64,000 nucleotides of DNA from Lineus longissimus (taxonomy: Eukaryota > Nemertea > Pilidiophora > Heteronemertea > Lineidae): positions 17,360,001 to 17,424,000 of the forward strand of contig NC_088319.1 of the NCBI RefSeq assembly GCF_910592395.1. Reading direction: 5' to 3'. Shown one piece after another: positions 11,598 through 23,144 of the stretch. The number at the start of each line of letters is the position of its first letter. Position 1 is the stretch's first letter. The position numbers were made by a program, and so were the translations under genes. The notes under the pieces are model-generated. The model was not told the DNA's origin, did no database searches, and saw only the letters and a program-made list of their open reading frames with translations.

Positions 11598-14092
11598 ATG
11601 CAAAGCGCATCAAGAAACTTTGTGGGAAGGTCTCGCAAGCTTACCTCCACTATTCTGGCAAAGATATATCCTCTGGTAAGCTTTTGTCGGTCTTAAGTTG
11701 GTCCCTTATGTATGCTGTCAAAGTTTACTGTACTGTACTGTATTGTTATGTACACACTAGATGCACATGATGTTGTTTCGACTTATGTCACCAAAGGCAA
11801 GGTCATTTTGTGTGTCTGACAGAGAAGGGAGATGGAGGGTCGTTTTTTAATGGGTATGGCATATCAATTATCATTTAGGGGAACATAACCCAAAAAGCAG
11901 TCTTCTTTTAAACTCTCCTTTGTTAATGTTATCATTGACATTGTAGCCTAGAAATCTGTTCAATTCATGTCTCGTGACGTTCGTCGTTGTGTTTGATATC
12001 CAGGCCTTTCATTTTTCAGACATCCTGTTCAATAAGGAGAACGTTACTTACTTTCCGTCCAACAGCACATTCCAGCAACACAGAATTAAACTGTGTCCAT
12101 AGTCGTAGATGGTTGTCGGAGGGGACGAGTGAGACGCCAAAACCTAATAAAGAAGTCAAAGACGGAAGAGGGAAAGGGGTTAGTCTTCATTCTCAATATT
12201 ACCCACAGATAAAACGATTTCGACCGAAGCCGACCACACTATATGATGTCACGGGGACAATGCAATAATTCCAAAATTGGTCTTGTTGCCAATGTTGGCA
12301 CGAGATTAAAACTTTCAGATACATGCAAGTGTATGATTTGGTTGTTTCCTCAAGTTTCGTTTTGAATTTCAATATTTGTAACCTCTGTTCTTGGAACTGG
12401 AAAGTAGATGTCCCTAGTCTTGCCATTCCAGTGCTACCTATGACAGCTGAAACATCATTGTAACAAGGTACAAGGTATCTTGATTTTCGAATTGCCATTT
12501 TCAGCCAATCTCATGGAAAACTTTAGCTGTTACATTTGGAGTGGGAGGTGCACTTCTTGGGGGAATGCTCTATGTGAAGAAGGAAAAAGAACTAGGTAGG
12601 TCACAATCACCAGGTCGGCAGTTGTTGAGCACAGTTTTCAGGACAAGGAGATCTCAAAGTGAGGTCTTACCATGTTTATATGAAGAAATAGATATGGTTT
12701 GTTAAAACTGGATGTAGGATGGTGTGAAAATATCAACTAAAAATCTTTGGAACATCATAGGCACTACTTCAGGCATTTGTCACATTTGTATCTGATTGAA
12801 GCTCTTTGTTCTTTTGTAGCTTAAAACCTCTACAAGTCCTCTTCTTCATTTTCAGCCATAGCTAGAGAAAGGGCGAGATCTCTCGGTAAGGCATCATTAG
12901 GAGGACCCTGGGAGTTAGTCGACCATAATGGCAAGACAAGAACAGACAAGGACTTCCTTGGCCAGTGGGTGTTGCTATATTTCGGATTCACACATTGCCC
13001 CGATATATGCCCTGATGAGATTGAGAAAATGGTCGAGGTGGTTGATAAAATGGGTAGGTGTACTTTCAGATTGCTTGTGATGAACATCTCCATGTGGAAT
13101 GTTGACCTACCTGTTGTTTCAGAGTCCTGGTTTTACCTGTTGTTTCAGAGTCCTGGTTTTATCTGCTACAATTTTGGATAGAAGAACTGAACAGAGGCTG
13201 AAAATCATCATTCACTCTTTCTACAATTCTGATGTTTCTTATTTCCAGAGACAAAGAAGGTTCTTCCAAATTTGACGCCGATTTTCATAACAGTTGATCC
13301 GTACAGAGACAATGTGGAGGCGGTGAGAGAGTATGTAAAAGGTGAGTTGTGTCCTTGGGCAGAGCACTTGAAACAACTTGTACTCGCCGGTCAGCACTGC
13401 ATGGAGGAATGTGGTCAAAGATCAATTTGGGAGACAATGAGTGGATGAGAGAAAACATTGAGGAGCCAACAAGCCTGCATCGTTTTGTCTGCTCAAAGTA
13501 CATGTATCACAAAGTCTCTTTCAAACAATGTATTCATTCCTCATGAACTTGCTTCTTCTGATAATTATCAATTGCTTGTTATTTGCAGAATTCTCGCCTA
13601 AGTTACTTGGCTTCACTGGTAGTATGGACCAAGTTCAGCAGGCTACACGAGCGTATCGAGTGTACTTCAGTCAAGGACCGAAAGATGAGGATGAGGATTA
13701 TATTGTAAGTTCAAGATACCAATCTGGTATTCAAGGTGTCCATTTACTGTGCTGGCTTGGTTGCAAGCAAAGGGGCTAGTGGCATGAAACTGATTAAGCC
13801 CTTCATCCTTTCTACTACCTTGAGTAAAAGTTTCCACAGTGTAAATATCCAAAACAGAATTTGATGAGTTAGTGAGTATTTACATTTCACTTCAATTAAT
13901 GCCATATTGGTAACAATTCATCAAAAAAACTTAGATTTTCTCCTTAATTTGCAGGTCGATCACACCATTATCATGTACCTGTTGAACCCTGATGGCGACT
14001 TTGTGGATTACTATGGACAAAACAAAACTGCTGAGGACATTGTTTCTGGTATAGGTGTTCATATGCAAAAATACATCATGCTTCACAAATGA
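11598..14092 (+). CDS. SCO1: SCO1-type copper chaperone for cytochrome c oxidase assembly, 7 exons, 290 aa
   Basis: Inner-membrane metallochaperone that delivers copper to, and redox-primes, the CuA site of COX2. Exons: 11598-11675, 12020-12178, 12505-12595, 12856-13053, 13249-13341, 13589-13704, 13955-14092. Phases close, giving 290 aa against 301 in human SCO1. Exon 1 encodes a basic, Ser-rich, acid-free start ([18 protein letters not shown]), as expected of a mitochondrial targeting peptide. It is the least certain exon, chosen because it has ATG, a GTAAGC donor and phase 0. One membrane segment follows (about 84-103, [14 protein letters not shown]). The thioredoxin-like domain holds the copper ligands CPDIC (C157, C161) and His 248 in VDHT, which opens the last exon. 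The segments [14 protein letters not shown] and [10 protein letters not shown] are family hallmarks. SCO2 is not excluded, but length and sequence favour SCO1. Confidence 0.94.
13109..13160 (+). repeat. Perfect 26-bp tandem duplication in SCO1 intron 4
   Basis: Copies at 13109-13134 and 13135-13160 are identical. Each contains TGTTGTTTCAG, a good 3' splice-site sequence, about 90-120 bp before the true acceptor at 13248. They are therefore duplicated cryptic acceptors. Confidence 0.9.
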
Positions 14093-14447
14093 CATCCTAA
14101 TTATGATACATATTGAGGTTGGAGTTGAGTGACTGCAAGGAAATTACTAGCTTGATAGACAATACTGGATGAATTGTAAAGTGACTTAGGAGACACCAGA
14201 GGAATTCTGCACTGTCAGTGAGAGTTGTCCTTGTATCACAAAAAGACTTGCACAGGCCTGTGACGAGGCAAGAAGACATAGCATCCATTGTTTATAGTGT
14301 TTACCTCAGGATGGGTGAATACTGATAAGCCAGGTTAAGAAACAGCAACTCGGAAGTGATTAATTAACAAATAATCATGTACCACAGACAAAATCACTGC
14401 ATAAACATGTTACATGTATTACACCTGATGTACTTTTTTATCTCGGA

Positions 14448-14453
14448 AATAAA
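14448..14453 (+). terminator. SCO1 poly(A) signal
   Basis: AATAAA lies 356 bp after the SCO1 stop and is followed by a T-rich stretch. Confidence 0.7.
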
Positions 14454-14690
14454 TTATCTGCGAAAACTTTGTCTTTTCTTCCTTACTGTAATGCAAAAGA
14501 GGAGTCATCTAAGTTAGAAACAGACACCTTCTCCCTGCTGAAGTTTTAGTCATCCACAGACAAATAACCAGAGGCGGCACCCAGCCAACTGCCGGCCCAA
14601 TATTGAGGAAGTCCTGAATCGAAAATAAGTCGCAAAGTTCCAAAATAGGAAACTATGTCTCTTGCCCGCCTCAATTTTGGCACCACCTCC

Positions 14691-15079
14691 GCACACGTTA
14701 TGCAGATACCTTTTTCTGATGGGAGCGACAAGCGGTTTTGATGGAATATATATTTTTGGAGAATTTTTTCGGTGCGACGACCACAACGAATTGCTAAGGT
14801 CTCGTTAGGGAGTTTTTCCCAAATGTACGCGATGATGACGTGCCCCATTAACAGGGCGTAACATCTATTTTAAAATGCGTTTCCAAAGTGAATGCATGAG
14901 GAAAACCCATTTGTGTTGTATATCACTGGAAACGCCCGATTCCCCTGATTCTGCAGGATGTTAAATCACACGCACACGTTATGCAGATACCTTTTTCTGA
15001 TGGGAGCGACAAGCGGTTTTGATGGAATATATATTTTTGGAGAATTTTTTTCGGTGCGACGACCACAACGAATTGCTAA
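14691..15079. repeat. Near-perfect 107/108-bp direct repeat
   Basis: 14691-14797 and 14972-15079 both start GCACACGTTATGCAGATACC and end CAACGAATTGCTAA. They differ only by one extra T in a T run. The 174 bp between them is unrelated. The near identity means a recent duplication or two insertions of a young element. Confidence 0.9.
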
Positions 15080-17689
15080 TTGGCTGTTCTTCATGCCATT
15101 GTAAATTTTTAGTCTCGTCCCAGTATTTGGTACATATTTTACCAGCGATTCACTCCATAAAGTGATAATTTTTCTCTTCCAGATTTGACTTATTTATGTT
15201 TCTTGTGATTATCTTACAAAGATTTACAATTGTCACATGGTGTATTTTGCGTTTTATTGTACTTTTGAGAGAAAACCACAGCGCAAAGCTTATCCTGGAA
15301 GCGAGACTGAAAATTATTTCACTCGTTGAAGTTTTCTCAAAAGGGTCACAGGAAAAAAACAGTGAGGACTTTCGAATTATTTGTCGAATAAAAACCTCGC
15401 AGATATTTTTGACAGTTTGCCGCATTACTTGACATTGGCAGATAACATAGATAAAGACGATTCGGTATATAGGGGCTCGTGAAAAAGGTAAACTGGGCTA
15501 CATATCCTTACATTTTGACGGACTTTTATGAACCCAATTCTAATCATAGGCCCTAGGCAGTGAGTGATGTCTTGACATGACATCACATTGTCATTGACAT
15601 TCTCTGGAAAACCTGAAAACAAAGCCAAAGAAAGAACTACCCTCTCAAGGCTACCCTCTCAAGACGTCCAATGTGGAAGTTAAACGCTTCCCCTGGAGTG
15701 GAGATCTTTTCCTCCGTATTACTATAGTATTAGACATTTTAGGGACTGACGGATTGAAGGAGTGACAAGAGGTTAGCCAAAAGGTTCGCCTTTAAAAAAG
15801 TTTTTGTATTCTTTTGGTCAAATTCACTTTGTACATGGTTTTTCATGGTGATTATATTATTCAATTGAAAATGAGAAAATGTAGCCTGTATTCTTGATGA
15901 GGTGTGTTTCACTGTTTGTCATGTCAGTCTGACTGACTTCAATCAAGGAGACGTTCTGTCACGTCAGCACTGGAATTCAGTTGTTAGAACGTCAAAAACT
16001 CAATAAGTGAATGGGATTATAATGATAACGATGGTGTTCTTGTGTCATGAATGTCATATCAATACCTTCAGATAAAAGAGAACCCTTCGTTCATAATGTC
16101 ATTTTTAAATGAATATGTGGGCCAATGCTTTTGAGGGCTAAGGAATTCCAGAAATATTTGGCCTAGACCACCACAATAGCCTAGGAATTTTGGTCTGATC
16201 CCTTTTAATCACCCCTTTTATGACGACTGTTGTGACGAAAATGCATGTTCATTTCCCACACATAGGAAATGTTGAAATTAGGTCAACTCATTCATGTTTT
16301 GTGAGGCCTACTTGACTTGAGTCAGTATATTTGTGTGATCGGTGGAGGTGTGACAGCTCAAAACATCTTATTTCCGCTGGATAAACATTTGATTCTGGAT
16401 TAGTTTGGACTTCACTTGAGGTAATACGTGTCTCAGCAAAAACAAACCAGAGGCTGCTTTGGGTTGAGATTCTCTCTGATTGTGCTCCAAATTGTGTTTG
16501 CCACTGTTTATCAAATCATCATCACTATTCATTTTGGATTGATCCCTTATTCTGAGGTAAGATTTTGTTCCATGGATATTTGTTCTTTGGTTTGTTTCTA
16601 TTTTCACCTGGATTTTGATTGTCTCAGGACTTAGGCATGTTTTCTATCTGTTGGTTTGATAATTGATACCAAACTTGAGGAGAATGGTTATCTCACCAAG
16701 GTAAGCACTGTGAGGGTGGAAGGAGGACAGGGGTAAGGTGGACCCTACTGTATTTTCAACTCGTCCCCTGACACATCATTCAGGTCACCCTGCTCAGGTC
16801 ATCCCCAAACAGGTCATCCCCGAACATACGAGGTGACTGGGTTGAGCACTGTCATTGATTCATGGGCTTGGGGTCGATTCATACATTAGCTGTCAGTTCT
16901 TGGTTTCACTTGAATAGACCGGATGTTCTATATGTAATTAGAGTGAATAACCAAGCCATTCATAAATGCTGTACACTCATTGAACTAATGTATATCACAG
17001 CCATTTAGACCTTGAGTGATGCTTTGGTTTATTGAAGGTCCCATTGATTGTCTCCTTGAGTCCTGTGGCAGTCAGTCCCATGTCATATTTGGCTTCTCTT
17101 CAATGGCTTGGCCCGCGTCCAAAGCAATGACCCTGGTCCCTCCCAGGCCTGCCTTCTCGGCTTTGTCCACCAAAATCGAACCTATTATTGTTGAGGAATT
17201 GCCAGTTTTTTCCATTTTGAGGCAAAATGACTTTCGTTATGATTTGCCAGTGTAGGGCTGGTGTGGGCCTATAGATTATCTTGGTGGTGTCCCATTACAA
17301 AAAGTATTGAATTTACCAACAGAATATTACAAAAGGTTGCTTTCTCTATGTTAACGAGGCCTGTGGGAAAATCAATGTTGTTTCATGTTCAAGTGTCCGC
17401 AATTCGTATTAAAATTCCAGGGGTTGTCTTCAATTGTTCTTTCTCACTAACTTTATTCATTTATTCAGCCTTCCTTGCTTGTTATTTTGTGCTTATCTTG
17501 GCTGTCCGGTTTTGGTTGGCTGGCTATCATTGGCTTCAAATCAAACAGCCTCAAGTCTAATTGTGTTGAATTATGCATCTGCTAAATATTTCTAGCATTT
17601 TGAACCTGTTGTTCTCCTAATTGGGTCACTACAATAACATACAAACATGTAGTGTACTTAAGTCTTGACTGAAGTTAATCATTTCAGTC

Positions 17690-17765
17690 ATCAGTTTGTA
17701 AATTTCTAGGTGTAGCGAAGAGGCTTGCCCAAGATCACAGGCACAGGATATGATAAGAACTACAG
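17690..17765 (-). mobile_element. Possible L2/MIR-like retroelement 3' tail
   Basis: The minus strand reads TGTGATCTTGGGCAAGCCTC followed by TAGAAATTTACAAACTGATG. This resembles the 3' tail of L2 LINEs and MIR-type SINEs (a GACCTTGGGCAAG core, then a CTGTAAA-like part). A similar TGTGATCTTTGGCAAGACAC occurs at about 23355. No full element is visible. Confidence 0.35.
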
Positions 17766-17911
17766 CGCTCCACTCCTTCACTAGTTCTCTCATGTTCTCA
17801 CTTTCAGGTCTACTAGACAATAACATCTCTTGAATTCATCCATTTAAAGACAAGACTTCTTCAGAATCTCTTCCCTCGACTCCTCCTTCCCTCGACTCCT
17901 CCTACTCAGAA

Positions 17912-17935
17912 TGGCGATGTCTCCCCCATGCTAAC
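17912..17935 (+). promoter_or_regulatory. Upstream ORF in the OTUD3 leader
   Basis: ATG GCG ATG TCT CCC CCA TGC TAA is a seven-codon frame ending nine bases before the OTUD3 ATG. Just upstream (about 17866-17897) is a tandem TTCCCTCGACTCCTCC. Both lie in the likely 5' UTR. Confidence 0.4.
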
Positions 17936-17944
17936 GTGCCTGCC

Positions 17945-20900
17945 ATGTCTGCAAAGTCTCGATCAAAACACACACAACAGAAAACACGTGGTAAGCGGCT
18001 GGAAGAGATGGCACGCAAGAAAGTCGAACGTCAGGTAAGTGTTGCATGATGGGTATTCAGAAAGCAGAGCTCAGGCAGACAGAAGAAGGTGGTTTTATGA
18101 AAGCAATTGTAACCTTTCAAGTTTAGGTTCGGGGACAGGGCTCTCAATTACTCTAAATATATACCCTGTGTCTGCTCGAAGTAGGGGGCAACCAAATTAG
18201 GGTTCAAAATAACCAAAAAACAACCACTTTTTTTCAGGCCTTATATTCTGTTGTCAAATAACCTTGACTTGACCTTTCAAATATGTGTTGCAGGTCCGCC
18301 ATGCCTACCAACAAGAGAAAATGATGCAGTCCTATTTGGCCGATGATGAAAATTATGGGAATTTCACGTCGCAGCTCGGCAAGATGGGACTACAGCTCAG
18401 GGATATTCCTGGTGACGGGTGAGTAGTAGGAATGCATGAGTTGCCTTGCTCGGCAGAGGGCTTCACGTATAATGTCACTTCCTCAGAGAAGGGCTCCATT
18501 TCTTGACAAGGGATGACAAAAGAAAATACCCTCGGGGTCACTAACACACATTGAGGGGAGGACACTCTCCAATGAGGTTCTGTAAGATGGAGTGACATTA
18601 GCCCATATATTTTCACCCTACAACTCAACCATGAATGCTTATGACCTTCTCAAATCATGCACCTTCCTTTCAGGAATTGTCTATTCCGTGCCCTTGGTGA
18701 CCAGCTTGAAGGTCACTGTCGTAACCACTACAAACATCGGCTCGATACGTGTCAGTTTATGGTCGAACATCGCAAAGACTTCGAACCGTTTGTAGAAGAT
18801 GATGTGCCTTTTGAACGATACAGTAAGTTTGACCTTGGTGACTGTAGTTCAGTGGAACTGGGGGTGTCATCAAAGGTTTAGATTGGATGCCATTGTCAGT
18901 TCAACCCTTGTTTCATTCTCAGCTTATTTGTAGGTTTTAATACTCAACATGTCGGTATCCACGTGTTTGTTCAGCCTGAGAAGTTTGCTGTTGCCTGAAG
19001 GGCTCATGTCTAGTTTCATTTTCAGTTATTCAGTTGAAGAAACCCGCTACGTACGGAGGTAACGATTCCATTGTTGCTTTTGCCCGTCTCCACGGCGTCA
19101 ATGTTGTGATACACCAAATGAACTCCCCGCCTTGGATGGTGAGTAATATATCTTACCTGTGACAGCTGAACTCGATAGAGTAACCTTTACCTTACTACAT
19201 TAGCTGCGGCTTCATGATGACCAAGTGTACCTCTGCTGAAATCAATAACAAGAACAGGGAATCTGAGGAGGACTCACACTGGATAGCTACATGTATACGA
19301 AAGCTGCATTTATTCCTTATATTGTACATGGATTCCATTTGATTAATCTTTTCATCTGTTTCAGATTCAGGGCAATGATAACACCAAATCGCGCCAACTC
19401 CATATCTCCTACCACAATGGCGACCATTACTCCAGCGTGAGAAAAACTGGCGACAATACAGAGTCACCGGCATTTATCAAGTTAAAGGTAATAATAGGAG
19501 ACATGCATTCTAATGGAAACCCCAGGGGTGATACGATGATACAAAGTGGCATCTAAATCTCACTGCCAGAGATGGATATCCGTCCGATTCAGATTCAGAA
19601 TGGTGATTACAATATCGTTGCCGAACATGTCAAAGTTTTGTCACAGACCTGACCTCCTTGTGATAAAGTAGAGGGTATAAAGCGTTGTGACTGAGTGTGG
19701 TCTGTCCCACAGCAGTACACTGTATAGAGAGCTTACTCTGATCTCTCCCTTTCCAGTCCCCAATCTCATCAGCGGCCGACACGCCGAATGGCACCACAAC
19801 ATTTGAAGAAACTGTGATGAATTCCTATGTTGAAGATGAAGAAGCCCACGTGGCACGTGTTGTAAAAAGTGCCGATGATGTCGAGGACCATATCATGAAA
19901 ATGACGGGTTGCTCAGTAAGTGCTATATACAGTAGAACCTCTCTATTAAGGACACCCTCCGGACTGGCAAGTGCCATCCTTAAGAGAGAGGTGTCCTGAT
20001 TAGAGAGGTCAAATTGAATTGAAACAGCTAGTTTTGGTCCAAAACAAGTGTCCTTAATAGGGAGGTGTCTGCTAAGGAGGTTCGACTGTAACTTAAATAT
20101 CCAAATGATATAAATCATATAGAACTGAAACTATCAGAAAAAACTGATTGAGTGATGTCAAATGAATGGTCTTGTCTTTGAGTCAAGAATAAAGGGCCTG
20201 TGGGGTCCATTCTGCCTGAACAGGAGGACCGTAATAATCTCTACGAGTTGTGTTTATAGAGTTCAATATCTTTCCTCTTTAGGATCGGCTGATGGTCCGT
20301 GATACTTTACAAGATAATTTCTACAACGTGGATTCCTCCGTCGATGCCATTTTAGCAATCATGTCTGTGTCGAATGGGACGCAACAAGGTCAGTGGAAAA
20401 AAAGAACTTCTTCCTGTTAAAAACCCCTTTGCATTTGAGAACGATCATGGCAAATTGGCGAGTATTGGTGTCGGCCCTAAAAAATCAGGTGGACATTATC
20501 AGAATGGAATACCAGATAGTCCTGTGAGACGACCTTTAGCTCACTCCAGGCGGTGTCGTGATCGAACATAGTCAAATAAGGTGTGATTATTTGAACTTTC
20601 CCCTAGCTGCAGTCGCAGGCTTTACATAAGAACAAGTGCAGATGCTGAGGAAGAAGGACGATCTGGATTAGTTTGATTTTTAATATTTTCAAAATTTTTA
20701 ATTCAACTTTCTTCCAGACGACACCTCATCTTTAGGATCTCACCAAACGTACGATAGCGGTATTTGGTCGGAAAACGGCACGGCGACAAGGATATTTGGT
20801 GGCGATATTACCAACGGTGATTCGTGTGAACAAGCATCTTTAAGTTCTGGCTACGATTCAATAAACAGTCAGGGAGGAACAGGCGCGAGACCAAAAACGA

Positions 20901-21225
20901 AACCTCAGGTAAAATCTTGTCTTTGTGTGGAATATGAAGCCTTCCAACAGGCCACATTATGGATGCAGTCTGACAGTAGTACTCGAGTTGTGGGGTGTCA
21001 TGATCATGATTCATGTCATCATCTCCTCATCATCTCTCCCTCCATTTTCAGGCACATATGGGCAGCAGACAAACACGTGTTGTGAAAAAACAACAAAAGA
21101 AACAACGCGCTACGGAAAGACATCGGCAAAAAGTTTCCGGTCCTGGAGGCCAGGTTGTGAATAACTGTGACAGTTCAGACCCAGAAGAGACAGTTGTGAA
21201 TGGAATGGGAACACTGAAAATATAG
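17945..21225 (+). CDS. OTUD3: OTUD3: OTU-family deubiquitinase, 9 exons, 409 aa
   Basis: Cysteine protease that removes ubiquitin from substrate proteins. Exons: 17945-18034, 18294-18418, 18674-18822, 19026-19138, 19365-19487, 19757-19915, 20283-20388, 20718-20908, 21052-21225. Phases close, giving 409 aa (human 398). The catalytic motif [17 protein letters not shown] spans exons 2-3 (Asp71, Cys74); [10 protein letters not shown]-like and [12 protein letters not shown] segments follow, and the catalytic His180 sits in [12 protein letters not shown]-like helical domain lies at about 242-288 ([14 protein letters not shown], then [10 protein letters not shown]), as in human OTUD3. A basic coiled segment ([18 protein letters not shown]) and a terminal LKI match the family end. 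The ATG at 17945 gives a basic start ([13 protein letters not shown]) like human. Confidence 0.95.
19930..20088. mobile_element. 159-bp MITE with TA target site, OTUD3 intron 6
   Basis: The element runs from CAGTAGAACCTCTCTATTAA to GGTTCGACTG. The two ends are imperfect inverted repeats (CAGTAGAACCTC against CAGTCGAACCTC, continuing into GACACC), and TA flanks both sides. Internal GTGTCCT and AGAGAGGT blocks are repeated. It is non-coding and typical of a Tc1/mariner-pogo (Tigger-like) MITE. It has a second copy at 266-424. Confidence 0.85.
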
Positions 21226-21620
21226 GGTGATGTCATCATGTCACAACAGGTCTTAGGTTGTTAATGTAGAAGTGGTTTTTACTTTGTCTTGATACTATTT
21301 TTGGATTTATGAAATTAGGGAGTTCAGACAGGTTGTGACTTTGTCTTTAAGGTAATATTTGGATACGCGAGATATTGTCAAGAATGGTAATAACGAGGTC
21401 TGACAGGTTGTGACTTTGTCTCCGAGACTGCTTTGCAGCAATACTGGGCTGCCTGTGGTAATGATCTCGGAATATCCAAATTGAATTTTCGTTCAATCTC
21501 AAAGTAAACTCCACTGACCCATCTGAAGATTGTAAAATAGGCTAACTTTAAAAAACAGTTGGAATTTGTAATATAATGTAAATAGGACAATGATGAAAGG
21601 CAAATAAACTTAACTTATTT
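21226..21620 (+). repeat. OTUD3 3' UTR with two ~75-bp GGTTGTGACTTTGTCT units
   Basis: GGTTGTGACTTTGTCT occurs at 21331 and again at 21406, 75 bp apart, inside the probable 3' UTR and in the sense direction. Each is preceded by a CAGACA/TGACA segment. The poly(A) signal follows. Confidence 0.6.
21603..21608 (+). terminator. OTUD3 poly(A) signal
   Basis: AATAAA lies 378 bp after the OTUD3 stop codon. Confidence 0.7.
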
Positions 21621-21824
21621 CGTACTTGTGTCTTTGGGTGAGACAGCATTGCCTGTTGCTTAGAATGACCCTCCACCGACAGCAGACAATACTGCTTGGG
21701 ACTCGGAACAACACTGCCCGTGTGTGGGTGACAGCACTAGTGGCTGGAGACACTACTTGGGACTTGGACAAGGTTGCTAATGGGGCCTGTTTTCCCCACC
21801 ATCACCACCACAATCTTGCCAACA

Positions 21825-22150
21825 TGGCGAAGAGACGGTCACATTCTGACTGAATTGATTAACCTGGCTGCTCTACCATCATGGTGACACAGTGAGAGAG
21901 ATCAGCCAGTCATAACCAGATTGAAAATCTGGCTGCTTTACCGTGTCTCCAACAGTCGGAGAGTTGAGACGGGCACAAACTGACCGATCTGGGCTCCACT
22001 GTGTCATCGTCTTCTCATTAAGGTGAGAGAGATGTGACAGCCATAACTAGACCAAAAAGGGCCCAGCTGGCTCTGCCTCCGTCTTGCTAACACGGTAAGA
22101 GTGAGACAGCCATAAGAAACCAATCGGCCCTGGCTCCTTCTCCGTCTTGC
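21825..22150 (-). repeat. Degenerate ~68-bp tandem repeat, reverse orientation
   Basis: Variants of CAGCCATAACTAGACC, or its reverse GGTCTGGTTATGGCTG, recur near 21835, 21909, 21972, 22038 and 22106. They alternate with GTGAGAGAGAT and CCGTCTTGCTAACACGG segments. Read on the minus strand this is the same family as the array at 34322-34720. It lies between OTUD3 and DCAF17. Confidence 0.55.
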
Positions 22151-23144
22151 CGACACATGTACGAGGTATTCTACTGTCTAATCTGGATGTTTGCTCTCTC
22201 ATCGTACTGCACCATGTTTCTACATGGATCGCCTTTGTCTCTATTGGATGTGCTCTCAAGGGTGCACAGTTATTTCTTCAGGGTCTGATAGGTCTTCCCT
22301 GGATGTGCCATCCCACGACGGAGTCTGTCATGTTCGGTTACAGGGTGTAACATGTCTCTACAAGATTGATGTGTCATGTAATCTGTACCTTGTCTCGACT
22401 AGATGTGACATGATCCAGGTTGTCTTTTCTCCAGGATTCTAGCTTCACCTGAGGAGAGCAGGAGATCAAAGTCACCCTTAATAACATAAGGACTAGTCTT
22501 TTAAGGCACTGTTATACCAGGTCTGGTCAATTTAAGGGTCGACCAAAGGCACCACCATTTTGCTAGAATGTGAAATCATGAAGCGATTAGAACCAATTCA
22601 AAATGAAGTGAATGTTAGTTCAAGGATGCGAGGCTGTTCTCTAGAAAACAAAGAACTGACTCCCACCCTAGAAATTCTAGCCAAAATGGTGGTCCCTATG
22701 GTCAACTTAAACGAAAGTCTTTCCTCCCCAGCTACTCCATAGCATGTCCCTTCTCTAATGGATGTTCCTTTAAGCTACCTGGCTGTGCGCCTTGTCCCAG
22801 TCCCGGCAAATGTGGAAAATATTGACGTTCTTTACTTCTTCGTACATTTTGTACACGTTGTAGTGAGTTTATTAAGGAGAGTTTCATTCGACGCGAACAC
22901 CACTGATATGATAGCTAACAAAATTAATTCGACAAGTTTACTCGCCAAAGTTGTCAGTGTTGATTGGGGTCCAAGTTAGACTAGAAGAAGCTATCATCGA
23001 TGAAGTAGATAGGGCCACTCATAGTACTTTAAAGGAAAGAGATAGCTGCCTGGAGTTTGTCGGCATCCTCTCAGTCTCTTGCTCAGTCTCATAGTGACTG
23101 ATAGACTAGTAGGCCTACTTTAAAGGAAAGAGATCCCGGGGGTG
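21854..23144. other. OTUD3-DCAF17 spacer
   Basis: This contains the reverse tandem repeat and the candidate MITE described separately. CTTTAAAGGAAAGAGAT occurs twice (about 23025 and 23118) within a ~90-bp imperfect repeat just before DCAF17. No gene is seen. The DCAF17 promoter must lie here. Confidence 0.5.
22531..22711. mobile_element. Candidate 181-bp MITE with ~35-bp inverted ends
   Basis: The left end contains GACCAAAGGCACCACCATTT and TGCTAGAAT. The reverse complement of the right end reads GACCATAGGGACCACCATTT and TGGCTAGAAT, preceded by TTTAAG/TTTAAGT on both sides. The middle is unrelated and non-coding. A clear target-site duplication is not visible. Confidence 0.55.

Larger units (their letters stand above)
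14454..17840. other. SCO1-OTUD3 intergenic spacer
   Basis: About 3.4 kb without a supportable gene; the open frames are short and show no family resemblance. Contents: a near-identical 107-bp direct repeat (14691-14797 and 14972-15079); a 15-bp tandem duplication CTACCCTCTCAAGG at about 15640-15664; a CAGGTCATCCCC triplet repeat at about 16783-16825; and an L2/SINE-like tail near 17690-17765 (minus). Confidence 0.6.
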
